Shown here: piece after piece, positions 1 to 11,846 of the stretch
Layout of the letters: every line of letters starts with the position of its first letter
How positions within the stretch are numbered: the first letter of the stretch is position 1
From: Azadirachta indica
Taxonomy: Eukaryota > Streptophyta > Magnoliopsida > Sapindales > Meliaceae
DNA: 64,000 nt
Direction of reading: 5' to 3'
Assembly (NCBI GenBank): GCA_022749755.1
Contig: CM040444.1
Coordinates: 13,292,274-13,356,273, forward strand
The notes under the pieces: generated by a model
The model's input: the letters and a program-made list of their open reading frames with translations, nothing else
Databases searched by the model: none
Told to the model about the DNA's origin: nothing
Translations under genes and position numbers: made by a program

Positions 1-2250
1 GCTGCACCACTTTTGGAACCTGCACCTCGAGCGGCGCAGCATGCTCGTGTGAATGGAGCAGCATCCCATGCACAGGCTCAGCAAATTGAAGACCCTGGCA
101 ATGGGGAGGCTGAGGAGTACGATGAAACTCGTGAAAAACTGCAGATGATCAGGGTGAAGTTCTTGCGGCTTGCTCATAGGCTTGGGCAGACTCCCCATAA
201 TGTTGTTGTGGCCCAGGTTTTGTACAGATTGGGATTAGCGGAGCAGCTGCGAGGGAGAAATGGGGGCCGTGTTGGTGCCTTTAGCTTTGATCGTGCTAGT
301 GCCATGGCAGAGCAGCTTGAGGCAGCTGGGCAGGAACCACTTGATTTCTCTTGTACCATTATGGTTCTCGGAAAGACAGGAGTTGGTAAAAGTGCAACCA
401 TCAATTCCATATTTGATGAGATTAAGTTTGGTACCGATGCTTTTCAGATGGGTACAAAGAAGGTTCAGGATGTTGTGGGTTTTGTGCAGGGGATTAAGGT
501 ACGGGTTATTGACACTCCAGGTCTTCTGCCTTCATGGTCAGATCAACGGCAGAATGAGAAGATCCTTCACTCTGTTAAGCGTTTCATCAAGAAAACACCC
601 CCAGATATTGTGTTGTATCTTGATAGGTTGGACATGCAAAGCAGAGATTTTGGTGATATGCCTCTATTACGCACCATTACTGAGATATTTGGGCCTTCAA
701 TATGGTTCAATGCTATTGTGGTTCTCACTCATGCGGCATCTGCTCCACCGGATGGCCCAAATGGTACTGCTTCTAGTTATGACATGTTTGTGACTCAACG
801 TTCTCATGTTGTTCAGCAAGCTATTCGTCAGGCAGCTGGGGACATGCGACTGATGAATCCTGTTTCATTGGTGGAGAACCATTCTGCCTGTAGAACAAAT
901 AGGGCTGGGCAGAGAGTGTTGCCAAATGGTCAGGTTTGGAAGCCTCATTTGTTATTGCTTTCTTTTGCGTCAAAAATTCTGGCTGAAGCAAACACACTTT
1001 TAAAGCTGCAAGATAGTCCACCTGGAAAACCTTTTACTACCCGTTCAAGGGCACCTCCTTTACCATTCCTTCTCTCATCTCTTCTCCAATCTAGACCTCA
1101 AGTTAAACTGCCCGAGGAGCAGTATGGTGATGAGGACAATGCAGATGATGATTTGGATGATTCATCAGATTCTGAAGATGAATCAGAATTTGATGAATTG
1201 CCACCATTTAAACGTTTGACAAAGGCTCAGGTGGCAAAGCTTACCAAAGCTCAGAAGAAGGCATATTTTGACGAGTTAGAATATAGGGAAAAGTTGTTTA
1301 TGAAGAAGCAGCTGAAACAAGAGAAAAGGCGACGGAAGATGATGAAAAAAATGGCAGCTGAAGCTAAGGATCTGCCAGGTGACTACACTGAAAGTGCTGA
1401 AGAAGAAAGTGTTGGTGCTGCATCCGTGCCAGTTCCCATGCCAGATTTGGCCCTGCCTGCTTCTTTTGACTCTGATAATCCTACTCACCGTTATCGTTAT
1501 CTAGATTCTTCCAACCAGTGGCTTGTGAGGCCTGTTCTAGAAACCCATGGTTGGGATCATGATGTTGGTTATGAAGGTATAAATGTAGAAAGACTCTTTG
1601 TGGTTAAAAACAAAATTCCTTTATCATTTTCTGGCCAGGTTACCAAGGATAAAAAGGACGCCAACGTTCAAATGGAAGTAGCCAGTTCTCTAAAGCATGG
1701 GGAAGGTAAAGCGACATTGTTAGGTTTTGATATGCAGACTGTTGGAAAAGACTTGGCTTATACACTGCGCAGCGAGACAAGGTTTAGTAGTTTTAGAAGG
1801 AATAAGGCAACAGCTGGTCTCTCAGTTACGCACTTGGGTGATTCTTTATCAGCTGGGGTGAAAGTTGAAGACAAATTGATTGTGAACAAGAGGTTCAGAG
1901 TGGTTGTTACTGGTGGTGCAATGACCAGTCGTGGTGATGCTGCCTATGGTGGCAGTTTGGAGGCCCAGTTGAGAGATGCGGACTATCCTCTTGGTCGGTC
2001 ACTGTCAACTCTTGGGCTTTCTGTCATGGATTGGCATGGCGATCTTGCCATTGGGTGCAATATACAGTCCCAAGTACCCATTGGACGGTCATCAAATATG
2101 ATTGCTCGTGCCAATTTGAATAATAGAGGGGCAGGACAAGTCAGTATTCGTGTAAATAGCTCAGAGCAGCTTCAAATAGCATTAATTGGCCTTCTTCCCT
2201 TATTGAAAAAGTTGTTTGGTTATTCGCAACAAATGCAGTTTGGACAATGA
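1..2250 (+). CDS. TOC132: Toc159-family chloroplast import GTPase, TOC120/TOC132 type (5'-truncated)
   Basis: Outer-envelope GTPase receptor of the TOC translocon, which recognises chloroplast transit peptides with Toc33/34 and Toc75. Reading frame 1 is open from base 1 to TGA at 2248-2250 (749 codons, no intron), so the start and most of the acidic A domain lie outside the window. Seen: a residual A-domain tail (bases 1-180), P-loop GKTGVGKS at 370-393, DTPG at 511-522, THAA (G4-like) at 727-738, an Asp/Glu/Ser-rich linker at about 1111-1200, a Lys-rich segment at about 1204-1365, and a full C-terminal membrane (M) domain at about 1430-2247 ending in QQMQFGQ. The short acidic linker and the C-terminus fit the TOC120/TOC132 branch better than TOC159 or TOC90, but the branch is my inference. 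The next codon is another TGA. It is the only intact plus-strand gene here and looks unrelated to the amidase/dirigent array. Confidence 0.95.
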   Translation, partial: AAPLLEPAPRAAQHARVNGAASHAQAQQIEDPGNGEAEEYDETREKLQMIRVKFLRLAHRLGQTPHNVVVAQVLYRLGLAEQLRGRNGGRVGAFSFDRASAMAEQLEAAGQEPLDFSCTIMVLGKTGVGKSATINSIFDEIKFGTDAFQMGTKKVQDVVGFVQGIKVRVIDTPGLLPSWSDQRQNEKILHSVKRFIKKTPPDIVLYLDRLDMQSRDFGDMPLLRTITEIFGPSIWFNAIVVLTHAASAPPDGPNGTASSYDMFVTQRSHVVQQAIRQAAGDMRLMNPVSLVENHSACRTNRAGQRVLPNGQVWKPHLLLLSFASKILAEANTLLKLQDSPPGKPFTTRSRAPPLPFLLSSLLQSRPQVKLPEEQYGDEDNADDDLDDSSDSEDESEFDELPPFKRLTKAQVAKLTKAQKKAYFDELEYREKLFMKKQLKQEKRRRKMMKKMAAEAKDLPGDYTESAEEESVGAASVPVPMPDLALPASFDSDNPTHRYRYLDSSNQWLVRPVLETHGWDHDVGYEGINVERLFVVKNKIPLSFSGQVTKDKKDANVQMEVASSLKHGEGKATLLGFDMQTVGKDLAYTLRSETRFSSFRRNKATAGLSVTHLGDSLSAGVKVEDKLIVNKRFRVVVTGGAMTSRGDAAYGGSLEAQLRDADYPLGRSLSTLGLSVMDWHGDLAIGCNIQSQVPIGRSSNMIARANLNNRGAGQVSIRVNSSEQLQIALIGLLPLLKKLFGYSQQMQFGQ

Positions 2251-2489
2251 TGACAATTAGATTTATGTGCTGCTGTAGCCTTGCGGTGATAGGATAAATA
2301 TTTGAAATGGTCATCCCTTATGGTCATCATCAAGAGTGAGCGAAAGTAAGATACTGATTTCTTCTTTTCTAATTATGTCTTTCATGGTTATAATGATTGT
2401 AGTTCTCTTTTGTTAGATATTTGCATATGGTGATTTTTGTTAGAATTGCTTCTTTTGAGTTGCGCCTCCTTCTGCACTGCCCTTTTTAC

Positions 2490-2514
2490 AAAAAAAAAAA
2501 AAAAAAAAAAAAAA
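2490..2514 (+). repeat. A25 homopolymer in TOC 3' flank
   Basis: Uninterrupted run of 25 A, 240 bp past the TOC stop. It could be the tail of an old retroposed sequence or simple slippage; no target duplication is evident. Confidence 0.8.
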
Positions 2515-4739
2515 TTATAATTATGGGTCTGGAAGGTTAATTTATATGTTGGAAGTATTAACTACTTGCTCCCTGGTTTTATATCTTCTGTAGTAGGCTA
2601 ACAGATTTTCTGTTTGCTTTTGTTTGTTTGTTGGTGATTGTCATTGGGATTTTGGACCATTTCACCAAGGTCGGTAATTCAATTGTTTATCAATTCATCC
2701 CAGATGTATGTTATGCAGAAGTAAAAATGTATATACCAAGAGCAGATCTTAGTTGGTATGTGATGAGCTGGTATGATGTGTCTGAGTTGTGGGTCTATTG
2801 GGTGCTCTATTCGGCTGGTCTCTGCCTTGTTTCTGAGAGAGCTCACTGTCGATGTGTTGTTGATTTACCAGAATTACAGAACTGTGACTTAATTCTTTCC
2901 ACGTAACATAGGGGAAAATTGAATGCTGCTTAAAATTTCAATCATAAATGTTGAAATTTGGTTCTGAAAATTTGTACTAACCACAACTCATGTCCCTTTC
3001 TTTTTTTCTGGTTAGCAAATAATACTCGTGCAGCCGAGCAGGTTGGCCCTGGTCATAGTTTGATTATGTTTGTAGGTGGAGAACCTATAAGCAAAGGAAA
3101 CTTGGAGTCTAATGTGTGGCTGCCATTAGAATGCGTTTAGGATGACCAATTATCAGGATTCTTGTTTTGACTTCTGTTAAATGAATTTTTGCCATGGTTA
3201 AGAAATTAACAGTTTTGGTGCCTCTTACTAACGGCGTTGAACTTTTTGATCTCACCCTGGTAGCTGGAAAAGCCATTGAGGTACATTATATTAAAGCCGT
3301 AATACATACAGAGATGCTTGTGCAAGTGGTTCCTTGATGGCCAATAACAATAAACAGGAAGTTTTGATTGTCCTTGCAGATTGCTGACTGCTTGAAGTAG
3401 ATTTTCTGTAGCATGTGATTCTCACCTACTCCTATGCGCAAAGGTGCAAATGGGTCCTGCAAATCGTTAGTCATATGATATCATATATCCCCTCTTGCTC
3501 TTGGACCACGAGATCCCTGGGGGGCCGTTTATGTTTCTCAAGTTAAGCCTGGAAAAAATCCATGTGCTCTGCCTTAGTTTTCTATTTGTATGTTCTAATT
3601 ATTGAAAACGGCCATTAGGAACATTTCTTCCTGCTAAATGCCAAGGCTTTCACAATCAATGAGTTACCGCATCTTTTGAATTATGGGACCTGACCTGTCT
3701 TATTCCAATCCCTGAAATGATGTAATAAGGAGACACAGACGCCGAAATTTTTGTAGCTTTCTCCCTGGACCTGTATTAGTATAGTTATATACGCTAAGCA
3801 CGGCAGAGTAATAAATAAATCCATTAATTTCCAGAAGCTAAATCAATTGTTATGATGGTAACAATAACACAGAGGACTAACTTGTCACGATTTCAGAAAA
3901 ATGAAAGCTTAGTTTTCCAGGATCAGTGCATACCACATAGCATGGCATAAGTTTTACTATTCTTGTGTTGACTGGGGCGGGGAGTATCAGTTGGGCATGA
4001 AATGATAGGTTACGTTTGTAATTGTCTTTCGGAGTTACTATAAGTAGTTTTAACTTATTTATGCTAAAAATTTACAATGGTGTAATTTAGCTAGCTAACA
4101 AATCTCTTCTTGTTGTCTCATGAAGCGAGTCTAATTAAATTGCGAGCTCAATATCTTAAATTACCAAATCGTCAAAAACTTAATTGATAATCTTTTAAAA
4201 TTTTTGTATAGAAGAGCCATGAGTGAGTTTCTATTAAAAGATTTCTATTTTCCTCGATAGAAAAGCTACCAAAGAAAAATGGACATAGTGTTATTACGAT
4301 AAAATAGAATAGAGGATTATAAGGCAGGTTTAATTCTCATCAAAAGATATGAGGCATATCTTTTTCAAAAGTGAAAGCAGGTTACGCTTTTATTGGATGT
4401 AAATTTTTGGACAGTATCAGATTTCATTCAATCAATCCTATCTATTTCTAATAAATTTTAAAGATAATTCAATTGAAACTATTGATTTCCGATAAAGTTT
4501 TAATATTATGTTATTAGATTATAGACACAATGTGTAATATTGAAAAAAAGAATAGAGGATCATACAGAGATACGTAATGGCCCATAATAATCCCTTACCT
4601 TGTTCTTGAGCAACACTTGGTTTTCGGCTTCATTTAGTTTCCCTTTCTTTCTTGTCAACCATAATGGCCCATAATGTCACTCGTATTCATTTTATGAACT
4701 ATTTCATTCGGATGATGCAAGAGAAGAAAACAAGTATAA

Positions 4740-4740
<1 letters not shown>

Positions 4741-4795
<55 letters not shown>
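4741..4795. repeat. (TTA)n microsatellite
   Basis: About 18 perfect TTA units. Likely polymorphic; no gene overlaps it. Confidence 0.95.
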
Positions 4796-4797
<2 letters not shown>

Positions 4798-5992
4798 TTT
4801 GAACATGGGGTATTTATTTGATGGCCCATATTTACGTCATCATTAAATTAATAGTCACAAGATCTGTAAATTGAAATGATTAAAGCAAGGAATTCCTAAT
4901 TCTCTTCCTAATTGCAAATTAAGAAGGCAAGTGTAGTGATGCCTAAATGAAAATGTTGGTTTGTTTATGAATTGCGGTGGTCAACCTATCGGAAGCATGC
5001 ATGTTACATACGACACCTTCAAATGTATATATTTGCCTTTCTCAAATTCTTTTCTTATAATTTTTAAATTACATTATTTTCAATAAATAACAAAGCATTA
5101 AAAAAATTATAGAAGTATACAACTACTCTGATACATACGAACGATGCCATCAAAAAAGATTGAAAAAAGAAAAACTACAGGAAAGGTAATTTTCTGATTT
5201 CACAGGAGCCATGATTTTGTCTCCATCGAAAGCCAATAAAGTAGCAAGCACATCACATATTTTGGATACTGATTTTATATATGCATGCCTTTTAACTTTG
5301 CTTGGTATCACGTTTCTGGAAGGAATATAATGTAATCGTGAAAAAATAAGAGTGGCTAGAAAGATTTCTTTTAATTATTTTATGTAGATATTATAATGTA
5401 CATACAATTTGATAATATTACATCATAAATTGTCTGAAATTTGCTGTATTTACAAGATTAATGTGACCCACAAAATTTACATTCAATTTAAATGAAATTT
5501 GTTCTCAATAAAAAAAAAAAAAAAACTCAACCCCCACAGAAAATTGCTAATACATACCATTAATTAGCTTTTCGAATCAATAGTAATATTAAAGAAATAC
5601 GTTTAGAAGTTTTCACCTTATATTAATAGATATGTCTATTTTATTTAAAACTATCTTCAAATTCTATTACAATGTTTGTTAGTTGTTTACTTAAATAAAT
5701 TATTAGATAAAAACAAGAATTTAGTTAAATAAATTTTGGTCGAATATCATATATGAATAACGAGGTTCAAATAAAGTATTGAGGTATAAAATTAGGTTAC
5801 CAACCCATAATAAACACGCAAACTTATAATAGCCGAAGCACATAAAATATGTTCTTATTTCCTAAACAGTTTACTTGGTCCGAACAAACTTAAAAGCAGA
5901 AAACTGTGACCCTAACTAAACACAATCAGACACCAGAAGATCAGAACTACTGTTGTTTCAGGAAAACGATATGTGAATCCTGTAATGGAATC

Positions 5993-6547
5993 CTAGTGAA
6001 CCACAGTAACATTGTATCCAACAATAGCGTCACCAGTTTTCGGATCAAACCAATGCGTCTGAGCTATTGCATATCCTCTCGCCAACCGGAAAACCCCAGT
6101 TCCGCCGACGATCGGCATCTCCCGCACCGGATTCATCGCCCTGTTGTTGCCAAGCAGGCTGATAGTGCTGCCATTGTACATACCATCAGTGAACCCGAAG
6201 TTCATAGCCATTATCAGACCTAATTGATCCTTGCAAGCTGAGCCGTAGATACCTTGAGCTCGGCCAACAAGCTTGGAGTTCGGATCCGGGGTTTCCGTCA
6301 GGGGATCATCGGCCATCATCACGACGCCGAAGAGAGTCGGAGATTTTTCAGTGTCATTAGCCTGAGCAACCCGAACTGCACTAGGGTTTTTGCCGCTGAG
6401 AGTGTCGTGAAAGTAGAACTGAAGATTCGTTGTTGTCTCCTTCTCAGACTCGAGCCTGACGGCCCAATTCTCTGCTGCATTGAAGCTCTGTGTCGTCGCT
6501 GCTACCAGAGCGATGAGCAGTAAAACTGTAACTGATAATTTCGCCAT
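5993..6547 (-). CDS. Dirigent protein 1 (secreted)
   Basis: Single-exon, 184 codons plus stop. Dirigent proteins direct stereoselective coupling or cyclisation of phenylpropanoid-type intermediates in the apoplast. The N-terminus is a clear signal peptide (MAKLSVTVLLLIALVAATTQ). Motifs in order: LQFYFHDTLSGKNPSAV (about 42-58), LFGVVMMADDPLT (about 73-85), VGRAQGIYGSA (about 93-103), FTDGMYNGSTISLLGNN (about 118-134), VREMPIVGGTGVFRLARGYA (about 138-157) and a C-terminal VGYNVTVVH. NDT, NGS and NVT are possible N-glycosylation sites. Length is normal for the family, and it is more like the DIR-b/d branch than the lignan-forming DIR-a (inference). It is the most divergent of the three local dirigents. 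Substrate cannot be told from sequence. Confidence 0.95.
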   Translation of the reverse strand: MAKLSVTVLLLIALVAATTQSFNAAENWAVRLESEKETTTNLQFYFHDTLSGKNPSAVRVAQANDTEKSPTLFGVVMMADDPLTETPDPNSKLVGRAQGIYGSACKDQLGLIMAMNFGFTDGMYNGSTISLLGNNRAMNPVREMPIVGGTGVFRLARGYAIAQTHWFDPKTGDAIVGYNVTVVH

Positions 6548-6647
6548 AGCTAATATCTGTCAAACGAAGATCCTGCGACTTTTGAACTTATAAATTAAGA
6601 ATGGCTGTGATCTAATGAGCTCAAGGACAAAAAAAAGCTAGAGAGGA

Positions 6648-6655
6648 TTTTATAG
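6648..6655 (-). promoter_or_regulatory. Candidate TATA box of dirigent 1
   Basis: Minus-strand CTATAAAA about 100 bp upstream of the dirigent 1 ATG, a normal core-promoter distance. Position and motif only. Confidence 0.5.
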
Positions 6656-7475
6656 AGGAGCCGGGTCAGAAGAAGTCTTATGAGATGAAAGAATATTCAA
6701 AGGCTGTTTAACTACAATGGAACCAGGAAGAAATTTCAATGATGAGACAGAGCGACCTCTTTTAATGAAGGGGTCCACTTGTTCATAACGAGGGAAACCA
6801 TTTTCATTATTCTTTTTGTTTCTTAATTTTATTTTTCTCAAAAAAGCTTTATGATCAGGATTTACAGGCCGGTGATTGCTAAGCTTTTCTCAATTTCTGA
6901 TATGACTACATGCTCTAGCTCTTCCCATGTGAAACGTACACCTACTTTTGAAAAAGTTGACACATTGGGAATTAGAAAAGATCACGGAATGAATATGTTA
7001 AAAAGAAAAGTGAGAGTTACGAAAATATCCTAAATCCAATAGAAATTTTAAAAATATTCAACAACAATTTTTAATTTCAAAACTATTCAAAGAATCTAAT
7101 AAATAAACAAAAATTGATAATTTTAATTTTACGGTCTATTGATCGATACTCAACATCATCAGTAGTCAATTTTTTAAATTTTTTATTAGAAGAATAAAAT
7201 CATCTATTTATTTAAATTTTGCATAATTTTAAAATTAACAATTATTATTGAATATTTTTAAAATTTTAATTTTAATTTTAAATATTCTCATAAATTTTTT
7301 AAAAGAAAATATAAATAAAAAAATAGTTATTTCCTATAGAATGAGAATGTGTGTGTCTATATATTTAATTATATTAAAATCAAATTAGATATTGACTAAA
7401 ACTTAATTTGCTAGCTAGACTCAGATTCTTATAATACATTTTAATTGTAAATTCTCACGTATATATATGGAGTCA

Positions 7476-7537
<62 letters not shown>

Positions 7538-7708
7538 ACGAAGGAAGCATGAAGTGGAAGAAGGTTAGCTAGTCAGTCTGGTTTACGTTATGTTATGTTA
7601 TGAAAGTTGGTGAAAATATGAAGCAGGTCAACTAACTCAGCTCTCATCCCCAAATCTTTACATTAGCGTGCATGTGTATGTGTATATTTGTGTGTGTCTG
7701 TGTGTGTC

Positions 7709-7740
<32 letters not shown>

Positions 7741-8244
7741 GAGCAGGAATTAGGAAATCCGTGGAGCAGAATTCACCTGAACAAACTGAAAATTTCAATA
7801 TTGTTTGGTTTGGTTGGCTATTTCTTTTGATATGTATATATAGACACATGTTGATTTGAGGAAGAAGTGGAGATGTTCAAAATCTCTACTTCTAATTGGT
7901 CGGTCAATGAACATGTCGAAATTCATATCCAGATTTAGAAACGAAGCATGTCGGTGAAACAAATCAATTCAAAAATTAATATTACAACCAACGTATATCT
8001 AGCTGTATATTAATTAATTGTGTAGAATTTTGTCACTGTGCCTACACTTTCTCACCTTTTCATGATCGGGTTAGAAACTAATATTTAATTTCGTAAATCA
8101 TATTAATTCACCCGACAGGTCAATTTAGATGGTATTTAAGGTAAGTTAGATTGAAGTGTTACGAATTTTTATTAAGTTTGCTGAAATAAAAATTTTAAGA
8201 ATTAATATTAATAAAAAGAGTATATTTTATAAAATAAATATTGT
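6656..8244. other. AT-rich spacer with long (TA)n tracts
   Basis: No gene seen. Contains about 27 TA units at 7,479-7,532 and a shorter TA/TG-rich tract at 7,660-7,740. Confidence 0.6.
7479..7532. repeat. (TA)n microsatellite
   Basis: Perfect alternating TA over about 54 bp. A second, shorter TA tract lies near 7,717-7,740. Confidence 0.9.
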
Positions 8245-9082
8245 ACTTTACATCTCTAGGTTTTGGAGAAAAAATAATATATTTCTTGATTTCTTAATAA
8301 GTTAGTATATCCCTAATTTTTGTGAAAATATTAAGTATCTCTTGGTACTAATAGTCTTACTACAAATTAATTATTTTATTTTTCAGTTATTAAAAATATA
8401 TAAAATGACCATATTATCCTCATTTTTATTTTGTAATAACTAATATAATTTTATTTTAATATTTAAATTTAAAAGTATTAAAAATATTTTGACCTTTAAT
8501 TTTTTTTCTCTCCTCCCAAATTTGGTGTGAAATTTTTTTCATATATTTATTATATATAATTTTTAAAATAGATTATTTATTTAAAATAGTTTTATTTAAA
8601 AATTGTATATTTTATAATATTAAAATAAGAATAATTAGTATTTTTAAAATGAAATAAGAATATTATTATTATCATAATTTTTAGTATTATTTGAGTATTT
8701 ATAAAAATAATTAATTATACTTTTTTTAAATAAAACTATTTTAAATAACTCATATATTTTAAAATTATATATAATTAAATATTATTAAAAAATTAAGAGC
8801 ATATTTAAAAGGAGAAATATAACTAAAGATCAAAATATTATTATTACTTTAAATTTGAATATTAAAATAAAATTATACTAATTATTATAAAATAAAAATA
8901 AGGATAATCTACTTATTTTTATATATTTTTTAATAATTAGGGGATAAAATAATTAATTTAAAGTAAAAATAATAGTGTCAAGAGGTATGTTAACATTTTC
9001 TTAAAAGTGAAGGGAGTATCTTAATTTACTCAAAATATAGGAGAATAAATTACCTTTTTCTCAAAATTTAGGGGATAAAGTT
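8245..9082. mobile_element. Foldback/MITE-like element, about 838 bp, nearly all inverted repeat
   Basis: The two halves are reverse complements over most of their length. The left end (ACTTTACATCTCTAGGTTTT) pairs with the reverse complement of the right end (AACTTTATCCCCTAAATTTT), and matching continues through internal blocks such as ATTAAAATAAAATTATACTA on the right against its complement near 8,435. The centre is near 8,650. No coding capacity and no clear target duplication. It could fold into a very long hairpin. Confidence 0.75.
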
Positions 9083-9488
9083 TAATATCCCTTTATAAAA
9101 AATTGATATTATTAATAGTATCAATATTATAAAAATTTAGGAGAGTTTAACTTTATTTTCAAAGTTAAGTGTAAGTTAACAGTATCAATATTCAACATGT
9201 TCTTATGAATGAAGAATTAATTCACACTTTTTAAAATGCTTTTAAAAAAAAATTAGAGTAGATCTTCATTTTTGTTATTATGAATACTTTTTCAATCACA
9301 TATCACAACCCATCTAAATTTATTTATAGGAAAATCATAAAAAATATATAAATAAATAAAATTGACGTATCGTTAAAGTTTAAAACTTACAAAAGGGCAT
9401 AAATTATATCATCTATTTATTAGCTATAACAAAATATTTCGGGAAGCAAAGCAACCACTCACTAAATTATATAAAATAGTACATTAAT

Positions 9489-10052
9489 TCAATAGTGAAA
9501 CAAAGTCACGTCATACTCAATAATGGCATCACCATTAGTACCATTAAAGTAAGCAGTCTTGAGCTCAGCAAACCCTCTAGCCAATTTGAATTTACCTCTT
9601 CCTCCGACCACCGCCACCTCACGGATAGGTTCCACCACCGGATTCCTCGAAAACACCCCAAACGAGCTCCCGTTGAACTCCCCCGTCGTAAAAGCAAAAT
9701 CAACGTACATCACTATGCCAAAGTTTTTAGGATCTTGACTGGATGATACGTAGAGACCTTGTGCATTGCCAATGATCTTTGAGTTTGGTTCTGGACCGAC
9801 CCTCAGAGCGTCATCAATGGCGTAAACGCTGCCAAATGGAGTCGGTGACTTGTCATCCGTCAGATTAGGACGAGCTACCATCACTGCACTAGGGTTTTTC
9901 CCGCTGAGGATATCGTGTAGGAAAAAATGGAGTTGGGTTACTGTCTCCTTCATCTGCACCGCCGGCTTGCTCTTGTAATAATCCTTGTTATTTGCCGATA
10001 CACCGGCAACCCAGAGGATCAAAGCCAGACAAAAGATCGCTCTGTTTTCCAT
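9489..10052 (-). CDS. Dirigent protein 2 (secreted)
   Basis: Single-exon, 187 codons plus stop. Signal peptide MENRAIFCLALILWVAGVSA. Dirigent motifs: LHFFLHDILSGKNPSAVMVA (about 42-61), PFGSVYAIDDAL, IGNAQGLYVSSSQD, FTTGEFNGSSFGVFSRNPV, IREVAVVGGRGKFKLARGFA and a C-terminal IEYDVTLFHY. Possible N-glycosylation at NLT, NGS and NGT. It is closest to dirigent 3 by eye, so the pair is probably a tandem duplication. Same apoplastic role as other dirigents; substrate unknown. The last codons depart from the usual NVT(V/I)H ending (DVTLFHY). Confidence 0.95.
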   Translation of the reverse strand: MENRAIFCLALILWVAGVSANNKDYYKSKPAVQMKETVTQLHFFLHDILSGKNPSAVMVARPNLTDDKSPTPFGSVYAIDDALRVGPEPNSKIIGNAQGLYVSSSQDPKNFGIVMYVDFAFTTGEFNGSSFGVFSRNPVVEPIREVAVVGGRGKFKLARGFAELKTAYFNGTNGDAIIEYDVTLFHY

Positions 10053-10107
10053 CTTTTTTTTTTTTAAAAATAATTAGAAAATTTTGCGCTCAGTCTACCA
10101 AATTAAG

Positions 10108-10116
10108 TTTATATAA
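10108..10116 (-). promoter_or_regulatory. Candidate TATA box of dirigent 2
   Basis: Minus-strand TATATAAA about 60 bp upstream of the ATG, which would give a short 5' UTR. Confidence 0.5.
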
Positions 10117-11846
10117 TGAATATTCTCTGCTAAGTTTATAACCTTTATCATGGGAATTAATTAAAATGACAATATAAATCAAAGGTAATTAATTACTTCT
10201 ATTTTCTTTAAGGGAGGTGATTCGTTATTTATTAAAGTGATTTGAATATATAAGGGAGGAAATCAACAAAAATTTCCATCATATATTAGGGAAGAGTCTT
10301 AATTAAGTGAGATTTTTTCAAATTTGTTAAAAAGTATTCCATAATTATGACAGATTTGAAACTACATTTTGTTTTTGTCCACCAGAAATATGCATTTATT
10401 AAATTAATTTATATAATGTACAGAAGAGAATCAATAACAAGTTCGGTTATTTTTTAATATTTAATATATATATATTTAATAACAAGTGATTAAATAAAAA
10501 AATCCACCATTTATTGTTTCTTATTATGTTTGAGGGCCTATTATATATCTATTAATAGAATGCACAGAAGAGAATTAACAAGCTAGTTTATCTTTGAATA
10601 TGTATATATACAAAAGGGATCCAATGACTAATATTCCACCATTAATTTGCAATAACGTATATGGAAATGAATCAACAAATCCACCATTAAACTTAAGAGA
10701 AAATCTTAGATATATGATACCGTTTCAATAGGACTAATCACCGTCATTTTTATAATTGGTTAAATTCAACTAACTCAGCATTGCATCACAAGATTTAATT
10801 GACCCTGATTATTATCCCATTCTATATAAAAGTTTCTCTAAATTTAAAATATGTAAATGATTAAATCACTAGTATTTTGAAAAAGGAACGGATTAACAGT
10901 CCCATATTTATACATACTATTATATTATTTTGTGAAGCGTTTGATTTAAATATTTCCAATGATTGAAATTAAATATAATATATATTAATTATAAATGTTA
11001 GATTAATCTCAATTATTAAAGGTGTTTAAATTCAACGAACAACTATTGATATAAAAATATGAGACCACTTGTTCTTTTTCTTAAAAAAATATGTAAATAT
11101 GAATATCTTATGAAAATTTGGAAAGTGCTAATTTGCATATTTAGTCATATGCATAACAAAAATTGTGTGTAAGCGTGAATTCACTACCATATATACATGC
11201 ATTCTTTAAGGCAATAGCAGAGAAAAATCGACAAATATATTTTTAGGGAGGATTCACTATTAAAATATATTAGTAACTAAGACAGTACACTTTATTTATA
11301 TATAGCTATTTTATTAATATTTGATGGTTGCACCTTCATTATTTTGTTTAATTATATTTATGATATTAGTTAACCATATATATTCACAACTTTTATTCGT
11401 CATACCCGTTATTCAAATGTTGAGAAGGACGAAGGAGAAATTTAGAATACTTCTATTATATAATTATATTTCTACAATAATGATTTAATAAAATTGTGTT
11501 ATATATATATATATAATTGTTAATTATACTAAAAATTACAAGTAAAATATACGCATAATATGATATCTGCTGGACGTGAGTTCTAGTCCTAAAGGACTTT
11601 CCACCTAAATTGGATACGGAATGCATTATAATAGTAATTATTCAACTTTGCAATAGACTTCTAATTATAATATTATCGAAACTATAATATTAGTATTACA
11701 AAAAATGAAAAGTACTACAAATTCTAAAACATATATATTTAAGCTTACAAATAATAAGATTTTATAAAAGTAATAACATTAAACTTATTATTTTTATGAC
11801 TTAATTCCCCTTCAAAATAAAACAATAAAATAAAAAATCCTGAAAT
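10117..11846. other. AT-rich spacer between dirigents 2 and 3
   Basis: No coding frame and no recognisable element. Includes weak direct similarity between about 10,415-10,445 and 10,555-10,590. Confidence 0.55.

Larger units (their letters stand above)
2251..5992. other. Intergenic: TOC 3' flank and AT-rich spacer
   Basis: The first few hundred bases are presumably TOC 3' UTR. The moderately GC-richer stretch to about 3,500 has no coding pattern I recognise; short open frames at 2628-2906 and 2958-3140 lack domains. From 3,600 on it is AT-rich non-coding sequence with an A25 run, a TTA microsatellite and a second A-run near 5,510. Confidence 0.6.

Noticed and set aside
260..793. 177-codon open frame overlapping the TOC gene in another frame
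   Set aside because: It is a shifted reading of the GTPase domain; the TOC frame has all motifs and is open across the whole region.
11575..11620. Possible tRNA T-arm (GAGTTCTAGTCC)
   Set aside because: No matching acceptor stem or A-box-like D-arm at the right distance.
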